In this document: positions 21,414 to 32,396 of the stretch, in pieces
Layout of the letters: every line of letters starts with the position of its first letter
Position numbering within the stretch: the first letter of the stretch is position 1
Source of the DNA: Ochromonas danica
Taxonomy: Eukaryota > Sar > Chrysophyceae > Chromulinales > Chromulinaceae
NCBI GenBank assembly: GCA_015146655.1
Contig: VKHL01000143.1
Span: 1 to 64,000 of the forward strand
Direction of reading: 5' to 3'
Length of the DNA: 64,000 nucleotides
Position numbers and translations under genes: made by a program
The notes under the pieces: model-generated
Database searches by the model: none
What the model was told of the DNA's origin: nothing
What the model saw: the letters and a program-made list of their open reading frames with translations, nothing else

Positions 21414-23123
21414 CTAAGCAAAGGAATTTCTCTTTCTTAATTCTCCTGGTCGTAAAGGACTTGTAATCATATCCTGCTGTTGATAATGATGTTGAAGTGG
21501 ACTAGTAGTATTATTATTATGCTGATGCTGTCCTCGACTAGGTGTATGACTACCACCACTACCACTATGATGATGGTGTGTAGGATGATGATAAGAGTGA
21601 TGTGGTAGGAAGATCTCCTTTAATTCCTCTCTCATCGCAAACAACACTGTCCCTCCTATCCCCCACTCTAAGAAATGATTCACATCTAACATAGGACAAT
21701 GAATAAACAACCGATCCAGAGAATTGACTATCTCTTGATGATTATCAATGACTACTTGACCTCTCTCTGTCTCATTGTAATAACTAGATGTTACTACCTT
21801 CTGCACTGCCACTACCTCTCCAGCACTACCTCTCCCAGCACTACCTTCCCCACCACCTCTATTACCACTACCACCACCTACTACGCCTTCATCAGAAGTA
21901 AACAGTTGATTACATCCACATAAGAAGAGTCTTCGTAACTTAGGACAAGATAGTCGTAACATGGTTAACTTCTTCAACATAGACAAGTCAATCACTTGTA
22001 AACGATAAGAGGACAGAGTGAGAAAAGTTAGACTAGCATTATTCTGAATTTTCACATTTTCTAATTCCATACATTCTAATACTAGATCAAGTAGATTATG
22101 ACAGTTTAGAAGATGTAAACTAATAATAGAAGAGGATCGAATTGATAGAATAGGTCCTAAGTTAAGACATTGATTACATAATAAGGTTTTGAGATGATAT
22201 GCTTGTGTTGTAATCCTCTCCATACTTTCTGATGTTATAGCAGTAAAGGAAAGATCTAGAAAGGTTAGTCTTACCCATGAAGAAGTACCATGGGTAGTAC
22301 TACCACTACTACTACCACTACTGCTGCGCACTCCTGTGTTAGTGGTAGGTGAGGTGGTAGCAGTGTTGGTGTCGTTACTAGTAGTTGTGTTAGCAGTAGT
22401 AGTAGAGGTAGTAGTAGTTGCTATCATAAGGTGAGAGAAGCGTGGACATTTCGTAATGGATAGTTCCTTGAGGTACTTCTGACTTGATAGGGGCACCTCC
22501 AAGGAGGTGATGAAGAAAGACCCTGACACAGTCAGTCCTTCTAGTACTGGATACTGTTGGAAGAGAAGACAGAGATGTTGATCTGTCAAGAAGGTGATAG
22601 AATCAAGATGAAGATAGTGTAACGGGTGGCCAGGAGTAAGGATATGGTGAAAGAGGAGGTGTGGATGACCATTGTAGTGGCCGAGGAATAGCTGGTTTAG
22701 TCGACTAACTCCCTCCTCACCACCACCAAGAACCAAACCAGTTCTTCCACCTTCCACAGTGTTGATGATAGTAGCCTCTTCAGGAGATGTGTGGAATGGT
22801 TTGTCAAAGGAAAGGCGATCAATTGCTAAAACAATTAATTGTTGGAAAAGTTTTTCATTTTCATTCACCCAGCTATCAAACCATTCCATATGAGCAATAG
22901 AGAGATATTTGATATTAGGAAAATACTTTAAATATCTCTTTCTTCTTTCATCTGCAGCTTGTAGATCAATAGGTGCAATTCCTTCATGGAAAAGATGAAC
23001 TTGACTTAATTGTTGACAAAGAGAGTCTTTCCATGTTTTGGAGACTTGTAAGAGATGAAGAACATCTCGGAAAGTGAGATAAGAAGCTGTCAATGGAAGG
23101 ATAAGATTCTCAGCTTTCTTCAT
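21414..23123 (-). CDS. F-box-like / leucine-rich-repeat protein
   Basis: Single frame of 569 residues from the ATG at 23123. The N-terminal segment LPLTASYLTFRDVLHLLQVS followed by TWKDSL fits an F-box (about 8-45), which docks to Skp1 in SCF ubiquitin ligases. The rest carries irregular leucine-rich repeats, for example HLLFHHILTPGHPLHYLHLD, LEGLTVSGSF, LKELSITKCPRF, LTFLDLSFTAITSESMERI and LRRLFLCGCNQLF, the curved substrate-binding surface of F-box/LRR proteins. Ser/Thr/Gly-rich inserts interrupt the repeats, and the tail is His/Gln-rich. Substrate unknown. Confidence 0.75.
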   Translation of the reverse strand: MKKAENLILPLTASYLTFRDVLHLLQVSKTWKDSLCQQLSQVHLFHEGIAPIDLQAADERRKRYLKYFPNIKYLSIAHMEWFDSWVNENEKLFQQLIVLAIDRLSFDKPFHTSPEEATIINTVEGGRTGLVLGGGEEGVSRLNQLFLGHYNGHPHLLFHHILTPGHPLHYLHLDSITFLTDQHLCLLFQQYPVLEGLTVSGSFFITSLEVPLSSQKYLKELSITKCPRFSHLMIATTTTSTTTANTTTSNDTNTATTSPTTNTGVRSSSGSSSGSTTHGTSSWVRLTFLDLSFTAITSESMERITTQAYHLKTLLCNQCLNLGPILSIRSSSIISLHLLNCHNLLDLVLECMELENVKIQNNASLTFLTLSSYRLQVIDLSMLKKLTMLRLSCPKLRRLFLCGCNQLFTSDEGVVGGGSGNRGGGEGSAGRGSAGEVVAVQKVVTSSYYNETERGQVVIDNHQEIVNSLDRLFIHCPMLDVNHFLEWGIGGTVLFAMREELKEIFLPHHSYHHPTHHHHSGSGGSHTPSRGQHQHNNNTTSPLQHHYQQQDMITSPLRPGELRKRNSFA

Positions 23124-23700
23124 CCTTTACTTGACTATACTATACTATACTGTGGTTGTTGTGAATCTCATGTGATGAATAAATCAATGAATGTTTCCTT
23201 CCCCTCCTCCCCACTGATTGGGAAATTCGAGTTTGGAAAGAAGAAAATACGATTATTTACTAATAAAAGTCTGGTTTAGCTGTTGTGCATTTTTCCTTCA
23301 AAGGAGTGTTTTTGATAACTTTTGTTTTTTACCGAAAAGTAGCAGAAGTTTACTTAAAAGTTAACTTTATCGACTTTGAAGATGCACCAGCAGATTGCGA
23401 AAACCCTTTCTTCAAACTTCAAGCAGCAATGGTGAAAAAAGTGAGTAAATTCTCATTATTTCAGACTTTTCCCCCTTCTCTGTGTGTTATTGTTCCGTTG
23501 CCAACGAAACAATGATAAACAATCACACCGTACCAGCAGCTCATTTGAGCGGTCAACTACAACAACACTGACTGCTTGAATAACAAAGAAAATAAATAAA
23601 TAATAAAATAAAATAAAATACATAAAAACGAATTAAATAATAGTAAGTCTGACCTTCTTTTAGACTCTATTTTATATTTTACTGCAGTAGTAGAAGTAGT
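23124..23700. promoter_or_regulatory. Divergent gap between F-box-like gene and histidine kinase
   Basis: 577 bases between two divergent starts. The minus-side start is preceded by tgattgggaaattcgagttt (about 23215). The part nearest the kinase is AT-rich with an (aaaat)n run near 23600. No gene. Confidence 0.5.
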
Positions 23701-26700
23701 ATGAGAGGGATAGATTATTTTCATTTTCCATCCTCTTGTTGGGAACAACGACGACGGGAAAGTGCTGTTCTCCCATCTAACAACTCTACTTCTTTTACAC
23801 GTTTGAATGAACTCATCCAGACTAATATCACTCCTAATGATCCATTAACAACAATATCTTCAACAACAACAACTACAGCACCTGTAGCAGTTCCCACTAC
23901 TACTACCACTACTACCACTACTACCACTACCACAGCAGCAGGTTCATCATTAGAAATTGATCAACGATTATCAGCTAATATTGACTATCTCTTCCGATTA
24001 AAAGACACTAGTTTACAAGAAGCTTATCATAGTTTCAATTTAGAGAATCAAACATTATCTTCTCTTCTTGCATGTGGTCTATTTAGTCTGACTATTTCTA
24101 TCCCATTATATATTGTCTTTGGTGCTAATTTAAGTAGACTAAGTCATGATAGTTTTGATATCTTTAACTGTGTTATTGTCTTAGGTATTATGGCATTTGT
24201 TAATGTTGAAATACTACGTGTTTATCTACAACAAAGACATATTATACAACGACATCATGGTCTATTACCTATTACTTCAAAGAAATTCTTACAATATTTT
24301 CAAAAACGCATTTTCTTATTATTAGAAATTATCATGTGTTATCGTCATTTAGTACGAACGATTGGTGGTCAATGTGTTAGTAATGATGGTGCTATTGATA
24401 CATGGAATTGTAATGCTTTATCCGAATCTAAGATGATTCCAGCAGAGTCAGCTATCTTAATTATGCTATTCCCTATATTATATTCGATTACTGTACGTGG
24501 TGCACATTTTGAATTTGCCTTTATGTTATGGGTCATAACCATGGCAAGTCTATGTGCTTCCGCAGTGATTAATCATGCAGAGAATGCTACATTATTTATT
24601 GTCTATTATACAGTTTTAAGTTTGATTATTATGATTGAATCAAGGAAACAGAATTATTTCCTTTTCTTTACACATCAAAAGCTTGAAGAGATTTTAAAAG
24701 ATCGTGAGAAAGAAGCTGATGAAGCAAATGCACAAGAATTACGTCATATGATAGCGAATGTAGCTCATGATCTTAAGACGGTAAGGCTGATCGTTAACTA
24801 TCCTGGCGTTTTGCTTTTGTTTACTCTCTGCTGTGTGTGTGTGTGTGTGTGTGTCTGTGTCTGTGTCTGTGTCTGTGTGTGTCTGTGTGTGTGTGTGTCT
24901 GTGTTCATATGTGTTTGCTGTTGTGTTGAGTAGCCATTAGCATCCTTTCTAGGTGGGATCGAGTATATCTCATCTTGTGTGGTTGAACTAGCAACTCAGA
25001 CAGTATCTGAAGAAGAATTGAGAGAATGCTTAGGCTCTATCACAGCATGTGTTACTAATATGCGTAACACCAATTCCTTCATGTTAATGACAATCAATCG
25101 CTGTATTGACTATACTAAAGCATCCAAAGGTGTGAAGTTAGTCCCTAAGTATGAGACAATTGACTTAATGGAGACCTTGTCTCTACCTCTCAATTGTATG
25201 AAAGATATCCAACAACGTGTTTCCATCTCCTTTCCACAAGCACTTTCGAATGATATTTGTTCTCATATTATTACAGATAAACAATGGTTACAAGAGAATG
25301 TATTATGTCTATTAAGTAATGCTGTCAAATATTCTAATGAAGGTACTGTAACCATTCATGTTAGTAAAGTCATTACCACTCCTCCTCCTCCTCCTCCTCC
25401 TCCTCCTCCAGCAGCAGCAGAAGGACTATCTTGGTCTAATGCTGAGTCAAGAGAAGAGACAGGTAGTTTGATTACTACAGCATTAGACTATCAAACACCT
25501 CCTAAACAACAACTACTACCTCGTGGGTTTTCATTATCTCTCATACAACTTAGTCCTAAGTTAACAACTGTTGAAGTAGAATACCTTCGTATTGAAGTAG
25601 AAGATCATGGTATAGGTCTATCAGATGATGCAATGACAACGTTATTTTCACCTTTCAAACAAGCACAACGTCTAGCAGGAGGAACAGGATTAGGTTTATT
25701 CTCTCTAGCTAAACGTATTGAAGCATTAGATGGAAGATGTGGTGTAGAGAAAAGACGTGATAATGCACAAGGATCTTTATTTTGGTTTGAAATACCTTAT
25801 CGTGTTGATCGTGAAGCTGCACGATTGTTTGCTCGAGGTAGTGGGGGTGTAGAGGGTACTGTTAGACAGTCGTCATCTGTTCGACAGTCATATCATCATC
25901 TACCTTCTATTGAAGAACGACATCATCACGCTCATCATCCTCATCATCACCCTAACCATCATCAACATCATCATCATCATCCCTTACCATCACCAGTTAG
26001 TGATAGTGGTAACAGTATGATGATGGCCAGTAGAAAGCCTTCTCTATCTCTATCAGAGTCATCTCAATCTCATTCTCAATCTCATCATAGTAGTACGATC
26101 ATCACTACTACCGGTGACTTCTGCTTTGCTGTACCTTCCTCTCTCAATATTCTCTTAGTAGATGACTCTCCTGCTATATTAAAGATGACTTCTATGATGT
26201 TATTAAGACATAAACATCATGTTACTACAGCTACCAATGGTGCTGAAGCTGTTAAGAAGGTAGAAGAAGTGTTCAAGTCTAACACCAGTACTAACACTAC
26301 TACTAACACTAGTAGTGGTAACAATGGTAACGTTGGTAACAGTGGTAGTTATAATGAGAAGAAGAAAGGTTTTGATGTCATCTTAATGGATTTACAAATG
26401 CCTGTAATGGATGGATTAGAAGCAACGAAAAGGTTACGATTGATGGAGAAAGACTATTATAATAGTAGATCACTACAACAACTACAACAACAACCACTAC
26501 CACTACCTTGTAGTAGTGAGGTAGTGGCAGAGCCACTAGTAGGAGGTGATATTGAGTCTGGTTGTGATAGTCATGGCCAAGGTCATGGTCATCGTCATCG
26601 TCATGATAGCTTATTGTTACATCAGATTATTGTTGGTGTTTCTGCTAATTCGGATACGGAAACAGCAAATCAAGCTTTCTTAGCAGGAATTGATGCTTTT

Positions 26701-26844
26701 ATATCTAAACCATTTACTATGGATGCCTTCTATCAGACTATTGACTTAGCTATGAAGAAAGAAGCTCATCAACGTGCTTCTTATTGTACTAGTAGTAGTT
26801 TAGATGATTTACTACCACCTGGTTTACCACTTAATACCGTATGA
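23701..26844 (+). CDS. Membrane-bound hybrid histidine kinase with C-terminal receiver domain
   Basis: Two exons, 23701-24780 and 24934-26844, phase 0, giving 996 residues. After a Thr-rich N-terminus there are about six hydrophobic helices (roughly 110-310). The HisKA domain follows: the splice joins NVAHDLKT to PLASFLGG, recreating the H-box with phospho-acceptor His356. The ATPase domain has the N-box LLSNAVKYSNEG, G1 box EDHGIGLSD and F/G2 stretch FSPFKQAQRLAGGTGLGLFS, so it should be active. A His-rich linker leads to a receiver domain with LLVDDSP, phospho-acceptor Asp846 in LMDLQMPVMDG and Lys952 in SKPF. The signal would pass His to Asp within the chain, then probably to an HPt protein. 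No PAS or CHASE domain; the stimulus is unknown. The intron is TG/TC-rich. Confidence 0.93.
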
Positions 26845-28159
26845 ACTACTAGTATGCGGTAGAGGCACACTTTCGGGGTTTCGCATTTTCGATTTTGGGT
26901 CGGATGATGAGGTTTTTGGTTGTTTGTATTGTCATCGAAAATCCAAAACCCCGAAAGGGTTTAAGGGTCTAGACTACTGTACCTTTCTGAATGGTAAATA
27001 TGTGATAAAGATCGAGTTTATTGTTGTTATTATCATTATTGTTGCTGTTGTTACTCGATGATTGTTATTCTTATTGTTATTATGATATCATTTGTCTATT
27101 CACTAACCATATTCTACACTCATCAATCACATCACTACTGATTGTAGTGACATGACTGTTCCTTCCATCATGAGAGGTCCATTCATAGTGTTGGTCTATA
27201 TTCGACAAGTTAACTTGACGCATTGTATTTCCCCATTATTATTATTAATATTATCATTATTGTTATTCTTTCCTTCTGTGGTTATGGAAATGCGCTTTTG
27301 TATTTTGATATTTTCAAATGTGTTGTTCTTCACATGTTCTAATGCAACTCTTCCTTCGTTGATGTGAATCAGAATTAACGCATGCACATCATGGTAATGA
27401 AATGCCTTCTGTCCTGTACTTCTGTCTATCAGTCTGTCTCTAATTAATCCTTCAGCAAGAATGAAATCTCTCTTGCTGATGGTTTAATAAATCCTTTCAT
27501 AACCTAATTATATGTGACTTGATCATACTACAGTCCATTCCCCCCTGACCAACCCTAGTCGTAATGGTGGAGGGTCATTGTTGTAGTGAATATTGTCTAT
27601 TATCATATTGAATCAATGAATGTTAGTATAGTTTGGTTCATTAAAGTCCGGAGATGTTGTTTGTTTTGCTAGTATGTAGGCAACAGTGAAAGTGGATTAG
27701 CGTTGTTAGTACAGCATCTATAGCTGGTATTCATATCACTACTCCACTCTGTTGTTGTTGCTTCCTTCCCTATACTGCTAGACTAGTGGTAGTCTAGTAA
27801 TCAAGTCTACTCCATGAGAACAAGAGAGTTCTTGCTTCACTTTCTTGACGTTTTTGATATAATAAGATGACTAGAGAGTAATAAATACTGGTTGATAACA
27901 CTCCCCCGTCATCGTATAGACTGAGAGTGTGCGTGTGTGTTTACATTCCTGATTCATTCAAATCAGACCTTCATAGGACACCTTCATATTTAGTATAGTA
28001 TAATATAGTGTAATGAGAGACCTCCAGTCCATGTGTGTGTATGCTATTCCATGTTGTTCCATGTATTGATATCACTGTTCTCTTGTTAGCATTGAACAAC
28101 CTGTAATTCTATGGCATCCATCATCACCAACATGATCACTATGATCTCCTTATTTTCAC
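26845..28159. other. Intergenic, 1.3 kb
   Basis: Starts with the foldback at 26869-26958. The rest is AT-rich with att/gtt runs; no coding frame or RNA gene is supported. Confidence 0.5.
26869..26958. repeat. 25-bp imperfect inverted repeat 24 bases after the kinase stop codon
   Basis: Arms 26869-26893 and 26934-26958 pair at 22 of 25 positions (core ctttcggggttt / aaaccccgaaag) around a 40-nt spacer. The position right after a stop codon would place it in the 3' UTR of the histidine kinase. Confidence 0.85.
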
Positions 28160-28727
28160 AAATGCGGATGGAGTCGCACTTGCCAGAGACCTTGCAAGGC
28201 ACAGTGTGGGGCTGACCAGCGTTGAGACCCCAGTAACCTCTGCGGACAGGGATCAAGTTCATCTTGGCGTTGATGACACCACCGCGGATGGCAGTGGCGA
28301 TTCCTTGGCAGCCTTCACGCCGAGACCGATGTGTCAGTAGCCGTCACCCACAGCGATGTAGTAGCACTAGCAGTGGTCTGCTTCTGCACCGGCATGATCT
28401 TCATGACCTCGTCTCTCAAGGCAGGGCCGAGGAGATGGTCAACGATCTGGTGCTCCTTGATAGGGATGGAGAATAGGAAGATCTCCTCCACAGAGCGGAT
28501 CTTGTTGCCCTCCTTCACGAGGCGACCCAGCTTGGTGACAGGAACCCACTCCTCCTTCTCGCCCTTCTCACGGCGACCACCATGGCCACCCTCACCACGT
28601 CTAATAGATACCACAGAAAGAAGACGATCAGAACATATCGAGGCGGAAATCAACGAAACTGGTGGTTTCTAAACTTTCAACCACGTCCAAAACCACCTCT
28701 TCCTGCTCCTTCAGCACGTTCAGCCAT
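28160..28727 (-). pseudogene. RPS2: Decayed copy of ribosomal protein S2 (uS5)
   Basis: From the ATG at 28727 the strand reads MAERAEGAGRGGFGRG, then an 80-base intron-like stretch (gt...ttag), then [36 protein letters not shown] and [13 protein letters not shown], the uS5 core (human [32 protein letters not shown]). After that the frame is lost: VAVGDG-like, [31 protein letters not shown] and [17 protein letters not shown] are still readable but spread over shifted frames with an in-frame stop and missing pieces. The copy ends near residue 190 of about 280. An intron-like gap argues for DNA duplication rather than a retrocopy. Its GC-rich codon use is like a highly expressed gene and unlike its neighbours. 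A functional copy must lie elsewhere. Confidence 0.88.
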
Positions 28728-28927
28728 TGTTGATTGATGAGTAATTCACGTGGCAACAACTAATTGTGCAATCTAGAGAAGAGCTTTGTACCAGAACTGA
28801 ATTACATAACAACTGTGCAATTCCATCGTGACAATAGTTCCGAGAATCCCAAAGAGAACTTCTAAAGTAAGTAGAAGGTACAGTAGGTAGCACGAGCAGG
28901 TATTCAAACATGAATTCTCTACACAGT

Positions 28928-30352
28928 TTACAACCCTTCTGGACTCTTCACAGAGGCAACCAGTGCTTTAGCAAAACTTACTGCCTTCTCTAGGAGGCCA
29001 GGATGGTCTTCAATATAGAAGTCAGAGGATGATGACGATGATACAGCTGCTGCTGCCATCATCCAAGAAGTAATCTCCTTACGAGCATAACTACCAAAAG
29101 CATATCCACCAAATCCTTTATGATTGACTAATCCAATTCGTCGTGCTACTGTTGATGAATAGAGATTTGTCCCACCTGCTAACTGTACAAACTGTTTACC
29201 ACCACTACCAAGATTCAGTCGTCCTCTACTCACAGACGAGGTAGTGGTAGTGGTGGCAGTAGTAGTCGTGGGGGCATAACGAAGTAAGACCTTCTCTGCT
29301 AGAGAGGTAGTAGCATGGACAGTACCTTTCCCAATATCCCCTGACATAGATCTTCCATCCGTCTGCCAAATTATGGGTAATAACATGTCCATATCCTCCT
29401 CCCTCCCCTTGGTGGTAGAAGAAGAAGAGGATCGGATAATAGCCTGTAAGGTTTCTAGATAAGACCAAATCTCCTCCTCCTCCTCCTCCTGCTCACCACT
29501 ACCACTACCACTACTAACATCATTAAATGAGATGGAACAAACCTTCATCTTCTCTTGAATTAAAGGTCCAATTTCTTGCCAAAGATGACCAAAAGCTAGG
29601 AGATGGGAAGGTTGACTATGTATCTCAATACCTTGTATTCGTCCACTAGAGAGAAGGTCTTTCATTCTCTCTATGGTAATAGGATAGTCATAAGAGGTAA
29701 TGAGACCATATGGACAGATAGGGAGACAACGTCCACAACCATAGCACTTCTCTACCAACACCCCCTCGGAGGTGGTGGCCTGTCTGTTGCTACCACTACC
29801 ACTATGAGGAGGGATAGCCCAGGCAGGACAGACCTTCTCACAAGGTCTAGAACAGTCCATTGGACAGAGTTGAGGATTAAAAGAAGCCTTTCGAAAGTGA
29901 TTATCAGGTCCATCTGTGATAGATACCATGAGGAAGGGAGGAGTGTGGGGACGAGGAGGGACTGGAAATGAAGTGTGTGGATCTGTTCTGTGAAAGGAAG
30001 GAAGGTGAGGGACTGAAAATGAAGTGTGTGGGTGGTCTGCCTGCATGGCCATCGCCTGGGCAATGCCAGCCTCAGCATGACTGAGTACAGACCAATCACA
30101 ACTAATATCAATACAATCAACACCAGCTAGAGTATAAATAAGACATAAATTACGAATAAATGGTAAATCTTGATTAGATGCACCACAAATGAATTTTACC
30201 CATTGTCCTTGAGATAGAGATTGAAGAGGATGAGGAGGATGATCATGATAGATATGATATCCATTAGTAGCAAGAATAGAAAGAAGAAGAAACAGACAAG
30301 CAACTAGGCTCATGATATTATTTGCAATCATGATCAACCATTGCAATGCCAT
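28928..30352 (-). CDS. ldpA: LdpA-like protein with two [4Fe-4S] clusters
   Basis: The frame is open to 30478, but that extension overlaps the divergent MazG start, so I prefer a Met at 30352, 30331 or 30313. The last gives a clean signal peptide, MSLVACLFLLLSILATNG. The mature part begins QWVKFICGASNQDLPFIRN and has YTLAGVDCIDISCDWSVL, the N-terminal LdpA block. Next come LMVSITDGPDNHFRKASFNP, CPMDCSRPCEKVCPAWAI and CYGCGRCLPICPYG, eight cysteines for two 4Fe-4S clusters. IQGIEIHSQPSHLLAF resembles the following conserved LdpA region. In Synechococcus LdpA senses redox state and tunes the circadian period; eukaryotic members occur in algae and plants, presumably in plastids. The signal peptide fits delivery to a secondary plastid (inference). 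The C-terminal half has low-complexity inserts. Confidence 0.87.
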   Translation of the reverse strand: MALQWLIMIANNIMSLVACLFLLLSILATNGYHIYHDHPPHPLQSLSQGQWVKFICGASNQDLPFIRNLCLIYTLAGVDCIDISCDWSVLSHAEAGIAQAMAMQADHPHTSFSVPHLPSFHRTDPHTSFPVPPRPHTPPFLMVSITDGPDNHFRKASFNPQLCPMDCSRPCEKVCPAWAIPPHSGSGSNRQATTSEGVLVEKCYGCGRCLPICPYGLITSYDYPITIERMKDLLSSGRIQGIEIHSQPSHLLAFGHLWQEIGPLIQEKMKVCSISFNDVSSGSGSGEQEEEEEEIWSYLETLQAIIRSSSSSTTKGREEDMDMLLPIIWQTDGRSMSGDIGKGTVHATTSLAEKVLLRYAPTTTTATTTTTSSVSRGRLNLGSGGKQFVQLAGGTNLYSSTVARRIGLVNHKGFGGYAFGSYARKEITSWMMAAAAVSSSSSSDFYIEDHPGLLEKAVSFAKALVASVKSPEGL

Positions 30353-30462
30353 CGATTTCAATTTCCAGATCTGGCTTTCTGAAACTTTTAGAATTCTGAA
30401 ACTCTGGATATCTAGAGATTTGAACCTCTGGCTTACCGTTCCGTCACAACAACACCACGGCG
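30353..30462. promoter_or_regulatory. Short bidirectional promoter gap between LdpA-like and double-MazG genes
   Basis: About 110 bases separate the two divergent start codons. The gap is rich in gaaac/gtttc, tctggat/atccaga and tctagag words that read similarly on both strands. Confidence 0.5.
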
Positions 30463-31342
30463 ATGAAGTCAATTGCATCTATTCGTGAACGTGCATCAAC
30501 CTTTTGCCATGATCGACAATGGGAAAAATTCCACTTGCCCGTCTCTTTAGCCTTAGCGCTTGCTGGTTAGTCTTTCCTATCCCCCTCCTCCTCCTCCCCC
30601 CATGACTAACTACCTCACTACCTTTGATGCGACTACCACAGGGGAATGTGGGGAAGTCTGTGAGATCTTTCAATGGAAAGGTACTCTCTTCCAAGACCTT
30701 CTTGACAATGATCGAGGAGATGTCTTCTCTGAGGAGGAGAGAGTTCATATAGGAGAAGAGATAGCAGATGTCTTCATTTATACTACCCGTCTCAGTGATG
30801 TCTGTGCTATTGACTTGTCCACAGCCGTTAGGAATCACCTGAAGACAGGAGAGAAGAGAGAGGTGCGATGTGCACAGAATGGTGTCTGGCAGGATGACGT
30901 CACTCTCGATGATCTCTGTCGTCACTCTGAGGTCCTAGCTATCACCCAAGCAGCTGAATCCCAACGATCTATCTCTTTACAACTTCAAGCTGAAGTAGGA
31001 AAAGTCACTCATTGTTTCAGTCAGCATAGTGAAGGGTCTTGTCTACCTGGCCTACCTCATTGGAAAGAGGTGGAGGTAGAGACCTTGGCTACCTCTCTTG
31101 CTGCCATCTGTCTTCTCCTCTGTGCCTTAGCACAAGTGACCAAGATCCTTATAGGACAAGTCTTAGCGGATAAGTTTGCTAAGAATGAAGCCAAATACCC
31201 AGTTCATCTAGCTAAAGGAAGTAGTGCGAAGTATACAGCTTATTCAAAGAAAGGACCTACCACATGGTCTACTGTACAGCTGTTGTCTCTTCTTGCTCTT
31301 GTTGGAGCTATCAGCTTTACCTTAGGAACAAGATATAAGTAA
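30463..31342 (+). CDS. DCTPP1: Tandem MazG-like dCTP pyrophosphatase (DCTPP1 type) with C-terminal membrane anchor
   Basis: Two exons, 30463-30565 and 30642-31342, phase 1, giving 267 residues. The spliced N-terminus reads RQWEKFHLPVSLALALAG-ECGEVCEIFQWKG, matching human DCTPP1 RDWEQFHSPRNLLLALVG-EVGELAELFQWKG. It continues with EERVHIGEEIADVFIYTTRL, which carries the E-x-x-D metal-binding motif of MazG NTP pyrophosphatases. The C-terminal half repeats the fold without the full acidic set (QLQAEVGKVTHCF) but ends with FAKNEAKYPVHLAKGSS-KYT, matching the DCTPP1 C-terminus. A final hydrophobic helix (VQLLSLLALVGAISFTLG) probably anchors it in a membrane. It would hydrolyse dCTP or modified dCTP to dCMP and PPi, cleaning the nucleotide pool. 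Confidence 0.88.
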
Positions 31343-31589
31343 GTGCAGTAGGAGGTAATGATGGTTTAAAGGGAGAGTGAAAGATATGTGCGAGAGAAGA
31401 CGTAAGGGTTTTGAACCATGAAATGAGACTTTTGATGCCGTATCTTTAATGAATTCCAAAATTTCAGTTTCGGTATCTTTTTCAATTTTCGTATCTTTTT
31501 TTTCACACGATTGGCTGGGAGATTCGCTGACACGTCATCATTGAATTGCCCAGTCAGTCAGCGATGGTGTCACAATCTAATCCAATATA
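31343..31589. promoter_or_regulatory. Histone gene promoter region
   Basis: Short gap before the H2A gene. It holds an inverted CCAAT box (gattggctgg, ~31509), a CGTCA word (acacgtcatcat) and a gcccagtcagtcagcg stretch close to the start. Confidence 0.4.
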
Positions 31590-32102
31590 ATGACCAAGAA
31601 AGCTGCCACTGTTCCACTTCCCTCTACTCCAGCAGTAGTCTCCAACACATCTACACCTAAAACAAGTGCTGGAAAAGGAGGGAAAGGTGGAAGAGGCAAG
31701 ATCGGAGAGCGTATAACAATGAATAAGACTGCCAGAGCTGGTTTACAGTTTCCTGTTAGTAGAATTGGGCGTTATTTGAGGACTGGCAAGTACGCTGCTC
31801 GTGTTGGTGCGGGGGCTGCTATCTATCTCACAGCTGTTATTGAATACCTTACAGCAGAAGTGTTAGAGCTAAGTGGTAATGCAGCTCGTGATAACAAGAA
31901 GAGTCGTATTATTCCTCGTCATATTCAACTTGCAGTGCGTAATGATGAGGAGTTAAACAAACTCTTTGGAGGAACAATCATTGCTGAAGGTGGTGTCTTA
32001 CCCAATATTCACTCCGTTTTGATTCCAAAGTCTTCATCAACTTCCACGAAAGAGGTTTCTTCTGTGAAATCTGGTGGGAAAAAGGTTAACAAAGAGGAGT
32101 AG
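31590..32102 (+). CDS. Histone H2A variant with extended N-terminus
   Basis: Intronless, 170 residues. The core from about 46 to 145 is standard H2[79 protein letters not shown] and [14 protein letters not shown]. The acidic-patch residues around [10 protein letters not shown] are present. The N-terminal tail is unusual: about 45 residues, Thr/Ser/Pro-rich and then Gly/Lys-rich, in place of the usual short SGRGKGGK tail. The C-tail is Ser/Lys-rich with no SQ-E/D-hydrophobic motif, so it is not H2A.X; the core lacks H2A.Z-specific loops. It packs DNA in nucleosomes with H2B; a specialised role of the tail is inference. Confidence 0.93.
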   Translation: MTKKAATVPLPSTPAVVSNTSTPKTSAGKGGKGGRGKIGERITMNKTARAGLQFPVSRIGRYLRTGKYAARVGAGAAIYLTAVIEYLTAEVLELSGNAARDNKKSRIIPRHIQLAVRNDEELNKLFGGTIIAEGGVLPNIHSVLIPKSSSTSTKEVSSVKSGGKKVNKEE

Positions 32103-32396
32103 AAATCAAGACTATTCGCTTCTATTCTATCTGTTCACTTTTCACTTGATTCATCTGCTCTACGTTCCTCAAGGTCGGTCTAAGGAAGGATGAGGACTTT
32201 TTCTGATCATGCTTTGTTCTAGGTCCTACTGAAAGCTACAGATGATACTACATGATATATCCGTTAGTTCAACGAAGTCTACAATTGATTAATTAGGTAC
32301 AATTTTTTCAAATCATAAACTCGTGATGTTCACATATTTATTTCCATTGTTCACGTGTCAAGACGACAAGACCAGAAATAAGAGTTCACTACTAGT

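Noticed and set aside
30353-30478. N-terminal extension of the LdpA-like frame (42 residues)
   Set aside because: Cys-rich, non-conserved and overlapping the divergent MazG start; a downstream Met gives a proper signal peptide.
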